A DNA stretch of 55,581 nt from contig NZ_MJAO01000028.1 of assembly GCF_001902635.1 (NCBI RefSeq), positions 1-55,581 of the forward strand, read 5' to 3'. The notes under the pieces are model-generated. The model had not been told where the DNA came from and made no database searches. It saw nothing but the letters and a program-made list of their open reading frames with translations. Shown here one piece after another: positions 1 to 9,752 of the stretch. Origin of the DNA: Serratia marcescens. GTDB taxonomy: Bacteria; Pseudomonadota; Gammaproteobacteria; Enterobacterales; Enterobacteriaceae. Positions within the stretch are counted from its first letter, which is position 1; each line of letters opens with the position of its first letter. Both the position numbers and the translations under genes were made by a program.

Positions 1-600
1 ATTACGGTAGCCTGCGACCCCGTTCATAACCTCTAACATATGTTCTGCATAAGGTTGCCAGTCGGTGGCCATGTGGAAAACGCCGCCGGTCTTCAGCTTG
101 CGCAGCACCAGTTCGACAAACGGCGTTTGCACGATGCGGCGCTTGTTGTGGCGCGCCTTGTGCCACGGATCGGGGAAGAACAGCTGCACCATATCCAGCG
201 AGCCGTCCGGGATCATGTTTTCCAGCACCTCAACCGCATCGTGGCACATCACGCGCAGGTTGCTCAGCTTCGCCTCGTGGGCGTCGGCCAGGCAGGCGCC
301 CACGCCCGGCGAGTGCACCTCAATCCCTAAAAAGTTCTGCTGCGGGTTGTTGCCCGCCATGGTCACCAGCGAGGCGCCCATGCCAAAACCGATCTCCAGT
401 ACCGTCGGCGCTTCACGCCCGAACAGCGCGGCGAGATCGACAGCTTCAGCCTGATACTCCACGCCCATCACCGGCCAATAGTTCTCCAGCGCGTGCTGCT
501 GGCCTTTGGTCAGCCGCCCCTGGCGGCGGACAAAACTGCGGATACGGCGCATCGCGCGGCCGTTCTCATCAAATTCCGGGGAGATGACGTCATTAATCAT
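1..600 (-). CDS. trmB: tRNA (guanine-N7-)-methyltransferase, 3' end cut by window
   Basis: Methylates N7 of G46 in tRNAs using S-adenosylmethionine in the cytosol. The frame opens with ATG at 600 and reads [10 protein letters not shown], then through [12 protein letters not shown] and a SAM-binding glycine motif ([13 protein letters not shown]), then [16 protein letters not shown], the RNA-binding/catalytic signature of TrmB. About 200 of the roughly 240 residues expected are in the window; the C terminus lies beyond base 1. It is divergent from mutY, the arrangement known in E. coli, with about 180 bases between the two starts. Motif recognition is very strong. Confidence 0.95.
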   Translation of the reverse strand, partial: MINDVISPEFDENGRAMRRIRSFVRRQGRLTKGQQHALENYWPVMGVEYQAEAVDLAALFGREAPTVLEIGFGMGASLVTMAGNNPQQNFLGIEVHSPGVGACLADAHEAKLSNLRVMCHDAVEVLENMIPDGSLDMVQLFFPDPWHKARHNKRRIVQTPFVELVLRKLKTGGVFHMATDWQPYAEHMLEVMNGVAGYRN

Positions 601-780
601 AGTGCTTTCTGTCTGTTTGGCTGCCAATTAGGGAAACGCGCATTATGCAAAGATACATTGGTTTAGCAAGTGTTCATCTTCTGTACCCGCCGTGCGACGT
701 CGGAAAGTTCCGGTTTACAGCACCATGACTCTATGCTGCAATCTCGCTTCATTTTCTGCCGGATAACGACTCTGCTCATG

Positions 781-1878
781 ATGCAAGCACAACAATTCGC
801 ACAGGTGGTGCTTGACTGGTACCAGCGCTACGGCCGCAAAACCCTGCCGTGGCAGCTGGAGAAAACCGCCTATCAAGTATGGCTCTCCGAGGTGATGTTG
901 CAACAGACCCAGGTTGCCACCGTCATCCCTTACTTTCAGCGCTTTATGGCCCGTTTTCCCAACGTGCGCGCGCTGGCGGAGGCCCCGCTGGACGAAGTGC
1001 TGCATCTGTGGACCGGCCTGGGCTATTACGCCCGCGCCCGTAACCTGCACAAGGCGGCGCAGACCATTGTCGCACAGCACGGCGGCGAGTTCCCGACAAC
1101 CTTCGCAGAAATCGCCGATTTACCGGGCGTCGGCCGCTCAACCGCCGGCGCGGTGCTGTCGTTGGCGCTGGGCCAACACTACCCGATCCTCGACGGCAAC
1201 GTGAAGCGCGTGCTGGCCCGCTGCTACGCGGTGGAGGGCTGGCCGGGCAAGAAAGAGGTCGAAAACCGGCTGTGGAAAATCAGCGAAGAGGTCACCCCGG
1301 CGCAGGGCGTCGGCCAGTTCAACCAGGCGATGATGGATCTGGGCGCCATGGTCTGCACCCGCTCCAAGCCCAAGTGTGAACTCTGCCCGCTCAACGTCGG
1401 CTGCCTGTCTTACGCTAATCACAGCTGGGCCAATTATCCCGGCAAGAAACCCAAGCAGACCCTGCCGGAAAAAACCGCCTACTTCTTATTGCTGCAGCAC
1501 GGCGACCGCGTGTGGCTGGAACAGCGCCCGGCGGTAGGCCTGTGGGGCGGCCTGTTCTGCTTCCCGCAGTTCAGCGCGCGTGTGGATTTGGAACTCTGGC
1601 TGCAGCAGCGCGGTCTGAAAGGCAAGCGCCTGGAGCAGTTGACCGCGTTTCGCCACACGTTCAGTCATTTCCACCTCGATATCGTGCCGATGTGGCTGTC
1701 GCTCGACGCGGCGGGTGGTGGCATGGATGAGGGCGCAGGTCTCTGGTATAACTTAGCGCAGCCGCCGTCGGTCGGGCTGGCAGCGCCGGTGGATCGCCTG
1801 TTGCAACAGCTGGCGAAACAGCCCCCGATCCAACAAAACTTATATGGCGATAGCGCCATCGATGAGGAATTAGCATGA
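781..1878 (+). CDS. mutY: Adenine DNA glycosylase MutY
   Basis: Removes adenine mispaired with 8-oxoguanine or guanine in base excision repair. The 365-residue protein has the helix-hairpin-helix [10 protein letters not shown] followed by LDGNVKR with the catalytic Asp near 138 and Lys near 142, the conserved Glu37 in [11 protein letters not shown], and a 4Fe-4S cluster motif C-x6-C-x2-C-x5-C ([17 protein letters not shown]). A MutT-like C-terminal domain ([13 protein letters not shown]) recognises 8-oxoG. The frame is open upstream to 670, but the protein aligns from MQAQQF, like E. coli MQASQF, so the ATG at 781 is preferred; the ATG at 778 is adjacent. It overlaps yggX by 4 bases (ATGA). 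Confidence 0.96.
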   Translation: MQAQQFAQVVLDWYQRYGRKTLPWQLEKTAYQVWLSEVMLQQTQVATVIPYFQRFMARFPNVRALAEAPLDEVLHLWTGLGYYARARNLHKAAQTIVAQHGGEFPTTFAEIADLPGVGRSTAGAVLSLALGQHYPILDGNVKRVLARCYAVEGWPGKKEVENRLWKISEEVTPAQGVGQFNQAMMDLGAMVCTRSKPKCELCPLNVGCLSYANHSWANYPGKKPKQTLPEKTAYFLLLQHGDRVWLEQRPAVGLWGGLFCFPQFSARVDLELWLQQRGLKGKRLEQLTAFRHTFSHFHLDIVPMWLSLDAAGGGMDEGAGLWYNLAQPPSVGLAAPVDRLLQQLAKQPPIQQNLYGDSAIDEELA

Positions 1879-2147
1879 GCCGCACCATTTTTTGTACTTT
1901 CCTGCAGCGCGACGCCGAAGGGCAGGATTTCCAGCTCTATCCCGGTGAAGTCGGCAAGCGCATCTACAACGAGATCTCCAAGGAAGCCTGGGGCGAGTGG
2001 ATGAAGAAGCAAACCATGCTGATCAACGAGAAGAAGCTGAACATGATGAACGTGGATGACCGCAAACTGCTGGAAGAGGAGATGATCAAGTTCCTGTTCG
2101 AAGGGCACGACGTACACATCGAAGGCTATACGCCACCGAGCGAATAA
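1875..2147 (+). CDS. yggX: Probable Fe(2+)-trafficking protein YggX
   Basis: A 90-residue cytosolic protein linked to iron handling and protection of Fe-S proteins from oxidative damage in enteric bacteria. The whole chain matches the family: [19 protein letters not shown] with the conserved Cys7, then [11 protein letters not shown] and KKLNMMN, ending [18 protein letters not shown]. It starts inside the mutY stop (ATGA overlap), so translation is probably coupled to that of mutY, which itself carries a 4Fe-4S cluster. Confidence 0.96.
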   Translation: MSRTIFCTFLQRDAEGQDFQLYPGEVGKRIYNEISKEAWGEWMKKQTMLINEKKLNMMNVDDRKLLEEEMIKFLFEGHDVHIEGYTPPSE

Positions 2148-2155
2148 CGCTGTTG

Positions 2156-2172
2156 GGGCCAGGCGCTGGCCC
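2156..2172 (+). promoter_or_regulatory. Short GC-rich hairpin between yggX and mltC
   Basis: GGGCCAG and CTGGCCC pair perfectly around a GCG loop, 8 bases after the yggX stop. The sequence behind it (ACTTTAAT) is only weakly T-rich, so this may attenuate or stabilise the transcript rather than terminate it. Confidence 0.35.
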
Positions 2173-2210
2173 ACTTTAATACTCTTATAATTCTTCCTGA
2201 CGGCTTTAAG

Positions 2211-3287
2211 ATGAAGAAAATTTTAGCTTTGCTCGTAATAGCGCCTTTGCTGATCTCCTGTTCCGGCAAAAAAAGTGAAGAAATCAGCGAAGCCTGGATC
2301 AAAGATACCAACGGCTTCGACATTCTGATGGGCCAATTCGCCCACAACATCGAAAACATCTGGGGTCTGAACGAAGTTCTGATCGCCGGGCCGAAAGACT
2401 ACGTCAAATACACCGACCAATACCAAACCCGCAGCCACATCAACTTCGACACCGGTTCCATTACCGTCGAAACCATCGCCACCACCGATCCGGCCGCGCA
2501 CCTGCGCCAGGCGATCATCAGCACGCTGCTGATGGGTGACGATCCGGGTTCCATCGATCTCTATTCCGACGCCAACGATATCCAGATCAGTAAAGAGCCG
2601 TTCCTGTACGGCCAGGTGCTGGACAACAAAGGCGCGCCGATCCGCTGGGAATGGCGCGCGGCGCACTTCGCCGATTACCTGCTGCAGACCAAGCTGCAAA
2701 AACGCACCTCCGGCCTGCACGTGATCTACTCGGTCACCATCCAGCTGGTGCCGAACCACCTGGACAAGCGTGCGCATAAATACCTGCCGATGGTGCGCAA
2801 AGCGTCGGAAAAATACGGCGTGGACGAGTCGCTGATCCTGGCGATCATGCAGACCGAATCGAGCTTCAACCCGTATGCGGTGAGCGGTTCGGACGCGCTG
2901 GGCCTGATGCAGGTGGTGCAACACACCGCCGGTAAAGACGTGTTCCAGATGCGCGGCAAATGGGGCACCCCGAGCCGCAGCTACCTGTTCGATCCGGAGA
3001 ACAATATCGACACCGGCACCGCCTATCTGGCGATCCTGCAGAACAACTACCTGGGCGGCATTCAGAACCCGACCTCGCGCCGCTATGCGGTGATCACCGC
3101 CTACAACGGCGGCGCAGGCAGCGTGCTGCGGGTGTTCTCCAGCGACAGAACGCGTGCGGTGGGCATCATCAACGGCATGCAGCCGGGCGACGTGTATCAG
3201 ACGCTGACCACCAAGCACCCAGCCGCCGAGTCGCGCCGCTATCTGGTGAAAGTGAACACCGCGCAGAAGAGCTACCGCAGAAAGTAG
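2211..3287 (+). CDS. mltC: Membrane-bound lytic murein transglycosylase C
   Basis: Outer-membrane lipoprotein that cleaves peptidoglycan glycan strands to 1,6-anhydro-muropeptides. The 358-residue protein begins [19 protein letters not shown], a lipoprotein signal with lipobox LISC and lipidated Cys17. The N-terminal half matches the MltC-specific DUF3393 region, and the C-terminal half is an SLT domain with the catalytic Glu216 in [15 protein letters not shown], followed by GLMQV and [13 protein letters not shown]. Length is normal. It is followed 24 bases later by a strong hairpin terminator shared with the convergent speC. Confidence 0.96.
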   Translation: MKKILALLVIAPLLISCSGKKSEEISEAWIKDTNGFDILMGQFAHNIENIWGLNEVLIAGPKDYVKYTDQYQTRSHINFDTGSITVETIATTDPAAHLRQAIISTLLMGDDPGSIDLYSDANDIQISKEPFLYGQVLDNKGAPIRWEWRAAHFADYLLQTKLQKRTSGLHVIYSVTIQLVPNHLDKRAHKYLPMVRKASEKYGVDESLILAIMQTESSFNPYAVSGSDALGLMQVVQHTAGKDVFQMRGKWGTPSRSYLFDPENNIDTGTAYLAILQNNYLGGIQNPTSRRYAVITAYNGGAGSVLRVFSSDRTRAVGIINGMQPGDVYQTLTTKHPAAESRRYLVKVNTAQKSYRRK

Positions 3288-3310
3288 CGCGTTCCGCGTG
3301 GATAAATGAG

Positions 3311-3337
3311 AAGGGCCGGTGCGAACCGGCCCTTTTT
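3311..3337 (+). terminator. Intrinsic terminator after mltC
   Basis: AAGGGCCGGT (3311-3320) and ACCGGCCCTT (3325-3334) form a perfect 10-bp stem with a GCGA tetraloop, followed by a run of five T. It ends mltC transcription. The minus-strand side lacks a good U tract but the same stem lies just past the speC stop and may end that transcript too. Confidence 0.88.
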
Positions 3338-5503
3338 CTATGGCTTGATCATATAGCCGAAGATGCGCTTCCAGCCGTGATCTTTTTTCTCGATGTAGAC
3401 CCCTTGCAGCTCCGGCGAGAAGCCCGGCAGGCGGTTGATGCCCTCTTCCAGCGCCAGGAAGTAGCGCTGCACCGCACCGCCCCACACTTCGCCCGGCACC
3501 ACGCACAGCACGCCCGGCGGGTACGGCAAGGCCCCTTCCGCCGCGATGCGCCCTTCCGCCTGGCCGATCGGCACCAGCTCGACGTTATCGCGAATAAACT
3601 CCACGTTGGCGTCCTGCGGGTTCATCACCACCGGCGGGAAATGATCCTGGCGGAACATCTCCTTTTGCAGCTGTTTGACGTCGAAGCTGACGTACAGATC
3701 GTGCATCTCCTGGCACAGCCGGCGAATGCTGTAGCCGCGGTAGCGCTGCTCGTTCTTGCGGTACACCGTCGGCAGCACCACGCTCAGCGGCGCGTCCTCT
3801 TCAACATAGCGCTCGAACTGCGCCAGCATCTCCACCAGTTGCTCCATCTTGGCCGGGTTTTCCGCCGGGGTCAGCAGGAACAGGATCGAGTTGAGATCGC
3901 ACTTCTCCGGCACGATGCCGTTCTCGCGCAGGAAGTTGGCCAGAATGGTGGCCGGCACGCCGAACTCGGTGTATTGGCCGGTCGCGGCGTCGATGCCCGG
4001 CGTGGTCAGCAGCAGCTTGCACGGGTCCACCAAATACTGCTCCTGGGCATAGCCTTCGAAGCCGTGCCACGTTTCCCCCGGCACGAAGGTGAAGAAGCGC
4101 GCGTCGTTGGCGATAAGATCAGTATCGTGATCCTGCCAGTCTTTGCCCGCCACCTGCTGCGGAATAAACGGCTTCAGCTGCGTACAGCGCTTGAGCAGCT
4201 GTTTACGGGTCTCGATGCCCAGCTTGACGCAGTCCATCCACATGCGGCGCCCAGCGGGGCCGGCGTGCATCTTGGCGTTGACGTCCAGCGCGGCGAACAG
4301 CGGATAGAACGGGCTGGTCGACGCATGCAGCATGAACGCGTTGTTCAGGTGCTTGTGGTTGCAGTGGCGCTTTTGCCCTTTGATATGGTCGTCTTTCTTG
4401 TGGATCTGCGAGGTCTGCGAGAACCCCGCCTGCTGTTTATGTACCGACTGGGTGACGAAAATGCCCGGATCGTGCTCGTCCAGCTCCAACAGCAGCGGCG
4501 AACACTCTTTCAGCATCGGAATAAAACCTTCGTAGCCCACCCAGGCGGAGTCGAACAGGATGTAGTCGCACAGATGGCCGATGGTGTCGATCACCTGGCG
4601 AGCGTTGTAAATCGTGCCGTCGTAGGTGCCGAGCTGAATAATCGCCAGCCGGAACGGCCGCGCCGCCGCAGCTTTCTCCGGTGCCACTTCGCGGATCTGC
4701 TCACGCAGGTAGCGTTCGTCGAAGCAGTGCGCATCGATGCCGCCGATAAAGCCGAACGGGTTGCGGGCGGTTTCCAGATAGACCGGCGTGGCGCCGGCCT
4801 GGATCAGCGCCCCGTGGTGGTTGGATTTGTGGTTGTTGCGATCGAACAGCACCAGATCGCCGCGGGTCAGCAGCGCGTTGGTCACCACCTTGTTGGCCGC
4901 CGAGGTGCCGTTGAGTACAAAGTAGGTTTTATCGGCGTTGAACACCCGCGCCGCGTGCTTTTGCGCATCCTTGGCCGACCCTTCGTGGATCAGCAGATCG
5001 CCCAGCTTGACGTCAGCGTTGCACATATCGGAACGGAACAGGGTCTCACCGTAGAAATCGAAGAACTGCCGGCCGGCCGGGTGTTTGCGGAAGAACTCGC
5101 CGCCCTGATGCCCCGGGCAGGCGAAGGTCGAATTTTCCATCTCGACGTAGGTCTTCAGCGTTTTGAAGAACGGCGGCAGCAGCGCCTGCTCATAGGCGTC
5201 GGCGGCGGCCTCCAGCTGCGCCATGTAGAACGGCTTGCTGGCACCGGCCAGCAGCGCGAAAACCCCACTGACGAACGGCAGATAGTCCGGCGAGAGATGC
5301 TCGTCCCCTTCCACCGCCACGAAGGTCGGAATGTCGAACCCCGTCGCCTGCAAGCGCGCCAGAATACCGGCGTTCACGTCGGCGACCGACACCACCACCG
5401 CCGCCACATCGGTGTAGTCCGTCTGCTCTACGCGCACGATTTGGCGCAGCGTCTCAATGGTGGCGACCAGGCTGGCGCTGGTCGCGATTTTCAATTCTTT
5501 CAT
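3338..5503 (-). CDS. speC: Ornithine decarboxylase (constitutive type)
   Basis: PLP enzyme converting ornithine to putrescine, first step of polyamine synthesis. The 721-residue protein has the wing domain (MKELKIATSASLV), the FACPGHQGG motif, the PLP-phosphate region NGTSAANKVV, DSAWVGY, and the PLP lysine near residue 356 in SVHKQQAGFSQTS. The C-terminal ALPYPPGVLCVVPGE is intact. The frame is open upstream to 5641, but similarity to E. coli SpeC begins at the ATG at 5503 (5506 is an adjacent alternative). The position mltC-speC-tRNA-Phe supports speC rather than the inducible speF, which normally travels with potE. The nupG gene that lies between mltC and speC in E. coli is absent. Confidence 0.93.
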   Translation of the reverse strand: MKELKIATSASLVATIETLRQIVRVEQTDYTDVAAVVVSVADVNAGILARLQATGFDIPTFVAVEGDEHLSPDYLPFVSGVFALLAGASKPFYMAQLEAAADAYEQALLPPFFKTLKTYVEMENSTFACPGHQGGEFFRKHPAGRQFFDFYGETLFRSDMCNADVKLGDLLIHEGSAKDAQKHAARVFNADKTYFVLNGTSAANKVVTNALLTRGDLVLFDRNNHKSNHHGALIQAGATPVYLETARNPFGFIGGIDAHCFDERYLREQIREVAPEKAAAARPFRLAIIQLGTYDGTIYNARQVIDTIGHLCDYILFDSAWVGYEGFIPMLKECSPLLLELDEHDPGIFVTQSVHKQQAGFSQTSQIHKKDDHIKGQKRHCNHKHLNNAFMLHASTSPFYPLFAALDVNAKMHAGPAGRRMWMDCVKLGIETRKQLLKRCTQLKPFIPQQVAGKDWQDHDTDLIANDARFFTFVPGETWHGFEGYAQEQYLVDPCKLLLTTPGIDAATGQYTEFGVPATILANFLRENGIVPEKCDLNSILFLLTPAENPAKMEQLVEMLAQFERYVEEDAPLSVVLPTVYRKNEQRYRGYSIRRLCQEMHDLYVSFDVKQLQKEMFRQDHFPPVVMNPQDANVEFIRDNVELVPIGQAEGRIAAEGALPYPPGVLCVVPGEVWGGAVQRYFLALEEGINRLPGFSPELQGVYIEKKDHGWKRIFGYMIKP

Positions 5504-5506
5504 CAT

Positions 5507-6169
5507 GCTGACTCTCAAACGGTGAAGGATGAGGGTGTGCCACCGGCACGGTAATGAGATAACGCGGTTATCCCGGTAAAAGCGATACCCGGGCACGGCA
5601 GCATAAGCGGCGTGCGTGACCGGCTCATGATCGGCGATCATCAGGCGGCTATCGGGGGAACTGGTCTTGGCAGCGTCCGACAGGCATCAGTAAAATCAGG
5701 GCCGCAGCGCTGGCTTTACGCATGCCTAACAGCGAGCATCAGGCGGCCTTACCGCATGGCCGGCAGGCGTATTCGGGCGGATGACGTGCGAAGGAAACAA
5801 CGGCGGAACGGTGGCGGCGTCAGATGTCTGGTGCGCAACAGCGCTTGAGCAACAAAACCAGTCATGCCAATAACCCTCTGGCTTATAAGAAGCGGGAACA
5901 CCGTCAGGGAACGGAGAGTGCTAAAATTTGCGCAATGATTGCATGATTCGTTACGGGGTTCAAGCAAGAATCGCCTTGGTTGAACGCGCATCGATTTAAC
6001 CATAACGCATTGTTATTTAATTAAAAAACCATAGAAACCCATCTATAAAATGGTATAAATACACGTTTTATATGCATATTTATTGAGTGGCGTTCCCCTC
6101 CCATTCCCCACTCCGCCGGGCTTGCTGCCTGAAAATAGAGCAACCGATCGGCTTTGTGACAGAAAGCGA
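5507..6169. other. Intergenic region between speC and tRNA-Phe
   Basis: About 660 bases that hold the divergent speC upstream region and the approach to the tRNA promoter. The small open frames here have no family-like features. A 6-bp inverted repeat (ATGATC...GATCAT, 5627-5641) lies 120 bases upstream of speC. Base composition falls sharply to AT-rich after about 5995. No confident speC promoter could be placed. Confidence 0.5.
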
Positions 6170-6198
6170 TTGACGCCACCCGGCCAATACGGTTTAAT
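6170..6198 (+). promoter_or_regulatory. Promoter of tRNA-Phe
   Basis: A -35 box TTGACG (6170-6175) and a -10 box TTTAAT (6193-6198) are separated by 17 bases. A GC-rich discriminator (GCGCCCCG) follows, typical of stable-RNA promoters under stringent control. The tRNA begins 11 bases beyond the -10 box. Confidence 0.8.
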
Positions 6199-6208
6199 GC
6201 GCCCCGTT

Positions 6209-6284
6209 GCCCGGATAGCTCAGTCGGTAGAGCAGGGGATTGAAAATCCCCGTGTCCTTGGTTCGATTCCGAGTCCGGGCACCA
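6209..6284 (+). tRNA. pheV: tRNA-Phe (GAA)
   Basis: A 76-base tRNA starting GCCCGGATAGCTCAG and ending with an encoded CCA. The acceptor stem GCCCGGA pairs with TCCGGGC, the anticodon stem GGGGA/TCCCC holds GAA, and the T loop reads TTCGATTC. The position after speC corresponds to pheV in E. coli, a common island integration site; the symbol rests on that synteny. Confidence 0.97.
6255..6284 (+). other. Putative left attachment site of the island (3' end of tRNA-Phe)
   Basis: P4-type integrases use the 3' end of tRNA genes as attachment sites, and an integrase begins 176 bases downstream in the same direction. The core would lie in the T arm and acceptor end. No second copy of this stretch was found by eye in the window, so the exact core and the right junction are unknown. 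Confidence 0.4.
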
Positions 6285-6459
6285 CTTTCACTTCTATGTA
6301 CGTCTCCCAAACTCCACAAAACTCAAGTATAATCACCGCCATACATCACTTTCTGACATTTCGAACTCCACTGACCTCAACCCGGCTCTCTCTAAATCAA
6401 GTTGCATCTGGGGGCTTTTCAGGGGGCTCATTGTGTTCAATGAAAATTGAGGCCCCCAT

Positions 6460-7650
6460 ATGGCACTGACAGCCCGGCAGGTCGAGACCGCTAAGTCTAA
6501 AGAGAAGGACTATAAACTTTCCGACGAACGTGGCCTTTTTCTCCTGGTGACCACCACTGGGAAACGCTACTGGCGCATGAAATACCGTATCGCCGGTAAA
6601 GAGAAAAAGCTTTCTATCGGTGTTTACCCAGAGATATCCCTGGCTGATGCGCGTGTAAAACGCGATGGGGCCAGAAAGGTGATTGCTGATGGCGGCGACC
6701 CCAGCGAGAAAAAGCAGCTCGAAAAACTCGCCAAAAAGATATCCGTCGTAAATACCTTCAGAGCGCTCGCTATGGAGTGGCATAAGCATAAGAGCATCTC
6801 ATGGTCGGAAAGCTACGCTGAGAGCGTTCTGGAAGCACTGGAGAAGGATATTTTCCCTCATGTGGGCAAACGCCCTGTCGCAGAGATCCTGCCTCTGGAG
6901 ATGCTGGAGGTTTTACGCCTGATTGAAAAGCGTGGTTCGCTGGAGAAACTCCGTAAGGTCAGGCAGTACTGCAATCAGATCTTCCGTTATACCATCGCCA
7001 CAGGACGTGCAACGATTAACCCGGCGGCGGAACTCACCGGTACGCTGAGCGCGCCAAAGACTGAGCACTTCCCTCACCTTCAGACTTCTGAATTACCGGC
7101 GTTCCTCGCCAGTCTGGCTGGTTACCATGGCAGTTGCATTACGCGTATGGCAACCAGTCTGCTGCTATTAACGGGAGTGCGTACGATTGAACTTCGTGCT
7201 GCAGAGTGGCAAGAGTTTGATCTGGAGAATGCGTTATGGACGATCCCCGAAAGCCGTATGAAGAAACGCCGTAAGCATCTGGTACCTTTGTCAGACCAGG
7301 TTCTGGCGATCCTGCAGGAGCTCCACACTTATACCGGTCAGTATCAACTGGTATTTCCAGGGCGCTGCAACATCAACAAACCGATGAGTGAAGCCAGTAT
7401 TAACATGGTGATCAAACGAATCGGCTACGATGGTAAAGCTACCGGACACGGCTTTCGCCACACCATGAGTACCATTTTGCATGAACAGGGATTTAACACT
7501 GCGTGGATAGAAATGCAGTTAGCCCATGTGGATAAAAACAGTATTCGCGGTACATACAACCACGCCCAGTATCTGGAGAATCGCCGCGAAATGATGCAAT
7601 GGTACGCTGACTACATTGATAGACTGGAAGGTAAAAATACCGCAGCATAA
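6460..7650 (+). CDS. P4-type tyrosine integrase of the tRNA-Phe island
   Basis: Site-specific recombinase expected to insert and excise the island at tRNA-Phe. The 396-residue protein has the DUF4102 arm-binding N domain (MALTARQVETAKSKEKDYKL, LFLLVTTTGKRYWRMKY), a SAM-like core-binding domain (about 100-190), and a catalytic domain with the tyrosine recombinase residues Arg241 (TGVRTIELR), His330 and Arg333 (HGFRHT), His356 (LAHVDKN) and Tyr366 (TYNH). All catalytic residues are present and the length is normal, so the enzyme looks active. It ends at a strong hairpin. Confidence 0.93.
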   Translation: MALTARQVETAKSKEKDYKLSDERGLFLLVTTTGKRYWRMKYRIAGKEKKLSIGVYPEISLADARVKRDGARKVIADGGDPSEKKQLEKLAKKISVVNTFRALAMEWHKHKSISWSESYAESVLEALEKDIFPHVGKRPVAEILPLEMLEVLRLIEKRGSLEKLRKVRQYCNQIFRYTIATGRATINPAAELTGTLSAPKTEHFPHLQTSELPAFLASLAGYHGSCITRMATSLLLLTGVRTIELRAAEWQEFDLENALWTIPESRMKKRRKHLVPLSDQVLAILQELHTYTGQYQLVFPGRCNINKPMSEASINMVIKRIGYDGKATGHGFRHTMSTILHEQGFNTAWIEMQLAHVDKNSIRGTYNHAQYLENRREMMQWYADYIDRLEGKNTAA

Positions 7651-7696
7651 AAGCTCAGCCCATAAAGGGCTGAGCTTTAGCGTGTTATTTTTTTTA
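7650..7696 (+). terminator. Terminator after the integrase gene
   Basis: AAAGCTCAGCCC (7650-7661) and GGGCTGAGCTTT (7667-7678) form a perfect 12-bp stem with loop ATAAA, overlapping the integrase stop codon. A run of eight or more T follows about 10 bases later. It separates the integrase from the convergent gene at 7701. Confidence 0.7.
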
Positions 7697-7700
7697 GTAA

Positions 7701-8690
7701 TTAGCGCACACTCTTCCTTATGTAATCGCCACCGAATAATTTTTCCATTTTATCCTTAATACTTTTCAAACGTTTATCAATATAGGTACTATGAGCGGCT
7801 TTTAAACCAGACAATCTCATCAACGCCTGCGTAGTTAAGAATTGTTCTTTATTACTATCACAGACATATATTAGAAACTCCATATTGGATTCTTTTAAAA
7901 ACGCGCTAACTTCCTCATTATATTTCACTATCAACTGTGCATATTCATCCTTCAGACCAAGTCGCTTAACTTGTTTTTTAAGTTTCGGTGTTTTTATATC
8001 AGCTAAATCATCAGGCCTGACCGTGGCGAATGAGTTGTAAAATTTCCTGAGATCTGTCACGTTATCTAAAAGACGTTTTAAATCCATTGATGGAGAGATG
8101 GTACTAACTTTTCCCAGTTTACTTTTAACCCAGCTCTCTTGGGTGAATGATTCTCCATTTTCATCTTCAACTGTTTTGAATTTTTGCACATCAATAAATA
8201 CATCCCAGTTATTTGTTCTCTGAGCATCATAGAGAAAACTCAAAACCTCATTGGGGAAGGTATTATAAATTTCGCTTACTTTACCTTCAACCTCTTTGGC
8301 TGTTTTTTCAAGGTCCACAATATAACTCGCCGTTTCCAGTTTTTTTTCGAGTAATAATGACATTTTCTCAAACGCTTCTTTCCGGTCAAGTTCATCATTA
8401 ACACGATTCTTTTCCCGGATGAAGTCATCATGGGCTGAAAAATAGTTTACCGCACAATCACAACCAATCAGTGCTTCAACGCCTTCCTGAGAAACACCCA
8501 GCCAACCATTATTGTGTTTCTGATAGCAAATACCTTTATTTGTACGTACCTGACAAATATGCCGTTCCTTAAAAGAATATTTACCAATGAGTTTATGAAA
8601 ATTATCAGGGCTGATCTCATAATTTTGATCAAAAGCAGGACGTTTACAAATATCATCGTAGCTTAAAAAACGCTCAGAGCATGTGGTCAT
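7701..8690 (-). CDS. Hypothetical protein with N-terminal cysteine cluster
   Basis: A 329-residue AT-rich gene that I do not recognise. The first 80 residues contain Cys4, Cys15, Cys46, Cys54, Cys78 and Cys80; the C-x7-C and C-x-C spacing with nearby His suggests a metal-binding module, inferred only. The middle is charged and helical (a likely coiled coil around 95-145), and the C-terminal half is Lys-rich. There is no signal peptide or membrane segment. It lies next to the integrase in convergent orientation, a common place for accessory cargo such as defence genes, but no function can be assigned. Confidence 0.7.
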   Translation of the reverse strand: MTTCSERFLSYDDICKRPAFDQNYEISPDNFHKLIGKYSFKERHICQVRTNKGICYQKHNNGWLGVSQEGVEALIGCDCAVNYFSAHDDFIREKNRVNDELDRKEAFEKMSLLLEKKLETASYIVDLEKTAKEVEGKVSEIYNTFPNEVLSFLYDAQRTNNWDVFIDVQKFKTVEDENGESFTQESWVKSKLGKVSTISPSMDLKRLLDNVTDLRKFYNSFATVRPDDLADIKTPKLKKQVKRLGLKDEYAQLIVKYNEEVSAFLKESNMEFLIYVCDSNKEQFLTTQALMRLSGLKAAHSTYIDKRLKSIKDKMEKLFGGDYIRKSVR

Positions 8691-9752
8691 TAGTTCTCCT
8701 GTCCTGGATTAAACTCTGACACTGGGGTCGCATACAATACTGGTTAAATACACACCTAGATGGCGATAAAAACAACACTACGTCGGGTAACTCAATGAAG
8801 AGTACAGGAGATAGGCAGGGTAAGTGCTAAAAGTCGGGTGATAACCCGACAAATGCGGATACGGGCACCACGTTGGCTGCGGCAAGAATAGAAGCATAAA
8901 CTGACGGCTGGTAATGAATCGTTTTGTTATCGGATTCGGTGACCGCCTGAGCGCTCACCTCCAATACGGCGGCAACTACACAAAATGACTGACAGGCTCA
9001 CAACAGATGATTAGCCGCCGCCGAACGGCTCATAATCTTCATTTTCGTTCAGATGCTTATTCGGAAATGTTGTCGGAAACAACATTATGGGTATGAGTAA
9101 GCATTCCCCTGACGCTTTCCTCTTTAACATTCGCGAACCAAATAGCGTAAGACTCACTGACATTTTCATGCCCTGTTCTGCTCGTAGGCGAAAATGTGGA
9201 ACAAAGAGCTACTGGCACTGCGGATTCCCTTCAACATTGGCATGATCATGATAACGAGTGACGACTTGGGCAGTTATGCTAAAAGAAGTGTCGAAGGAGA
9301 AACTCCTGACAGGTAAAATTTTTACACAGCGCATGGAGCGTAACAATCTGACACTCCGACCCCGTATCAAACGGCTGGCTCGCATAACGATTTGCTTCTC
9401 ATGATCCATCAAGGTTTACGAAAAAATCATCAACTCCGTTATCTAAAAATATATGTTGTAATAATGGGAATCATTACTATAATCATCTACAACAATTAAT
9501 TGACAATCAGGCCTTAATGGTCATATTGTTTCACTGTTCATTGATAATTATAACAATTTGCACCACAAACTTTATCATGCGATTACCGCACCTCGAGATA
9601 ACATCACATCAGCTACAGCCGTTGAAGGATAAAAAAACCATCACACATATCTATAAAATTACACGCCCGAATAATTAAAAAAACCAAGCTAAATGACTCA
9701 TGTTTTATTTAAAAAAACATCAATTTATAACGCAAGATATAACCACCAGTGC
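8691..9752. other. Gene-free stretch of about 1 kb
   Basis: No convincing coding frame on either strand; the open frames are short, broken and lack ribosome binding sites. It contains two small perfect hairpins: GTCGGGT/ACCCGAC at 8833-8850 and AATGTTGT/ACAACATT at 9066-9086. Composition changes from mixed to strongly AT-rich after about 9420, suggesting a patchwork of remnants. Confidence 0.5.

Noticed and set aside
2960..5554. An 864-codon plus-strand open frame across mltC and speC
   Set aside because: It lies antisense to speC and starts inside mltC; its His/Arg/Leu-rich translation is typical of a GC-rich shadow frame, while the minus strand encodes a complete decarboxylase.
8866..8882. 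Possible second attachment site (CGGGCACCAC) resembling the end of tRNA-Phe
   Set aside because: Only about 10 bases match, which is expected by chance, and it lies between integrase and cargo rather than at an island end.
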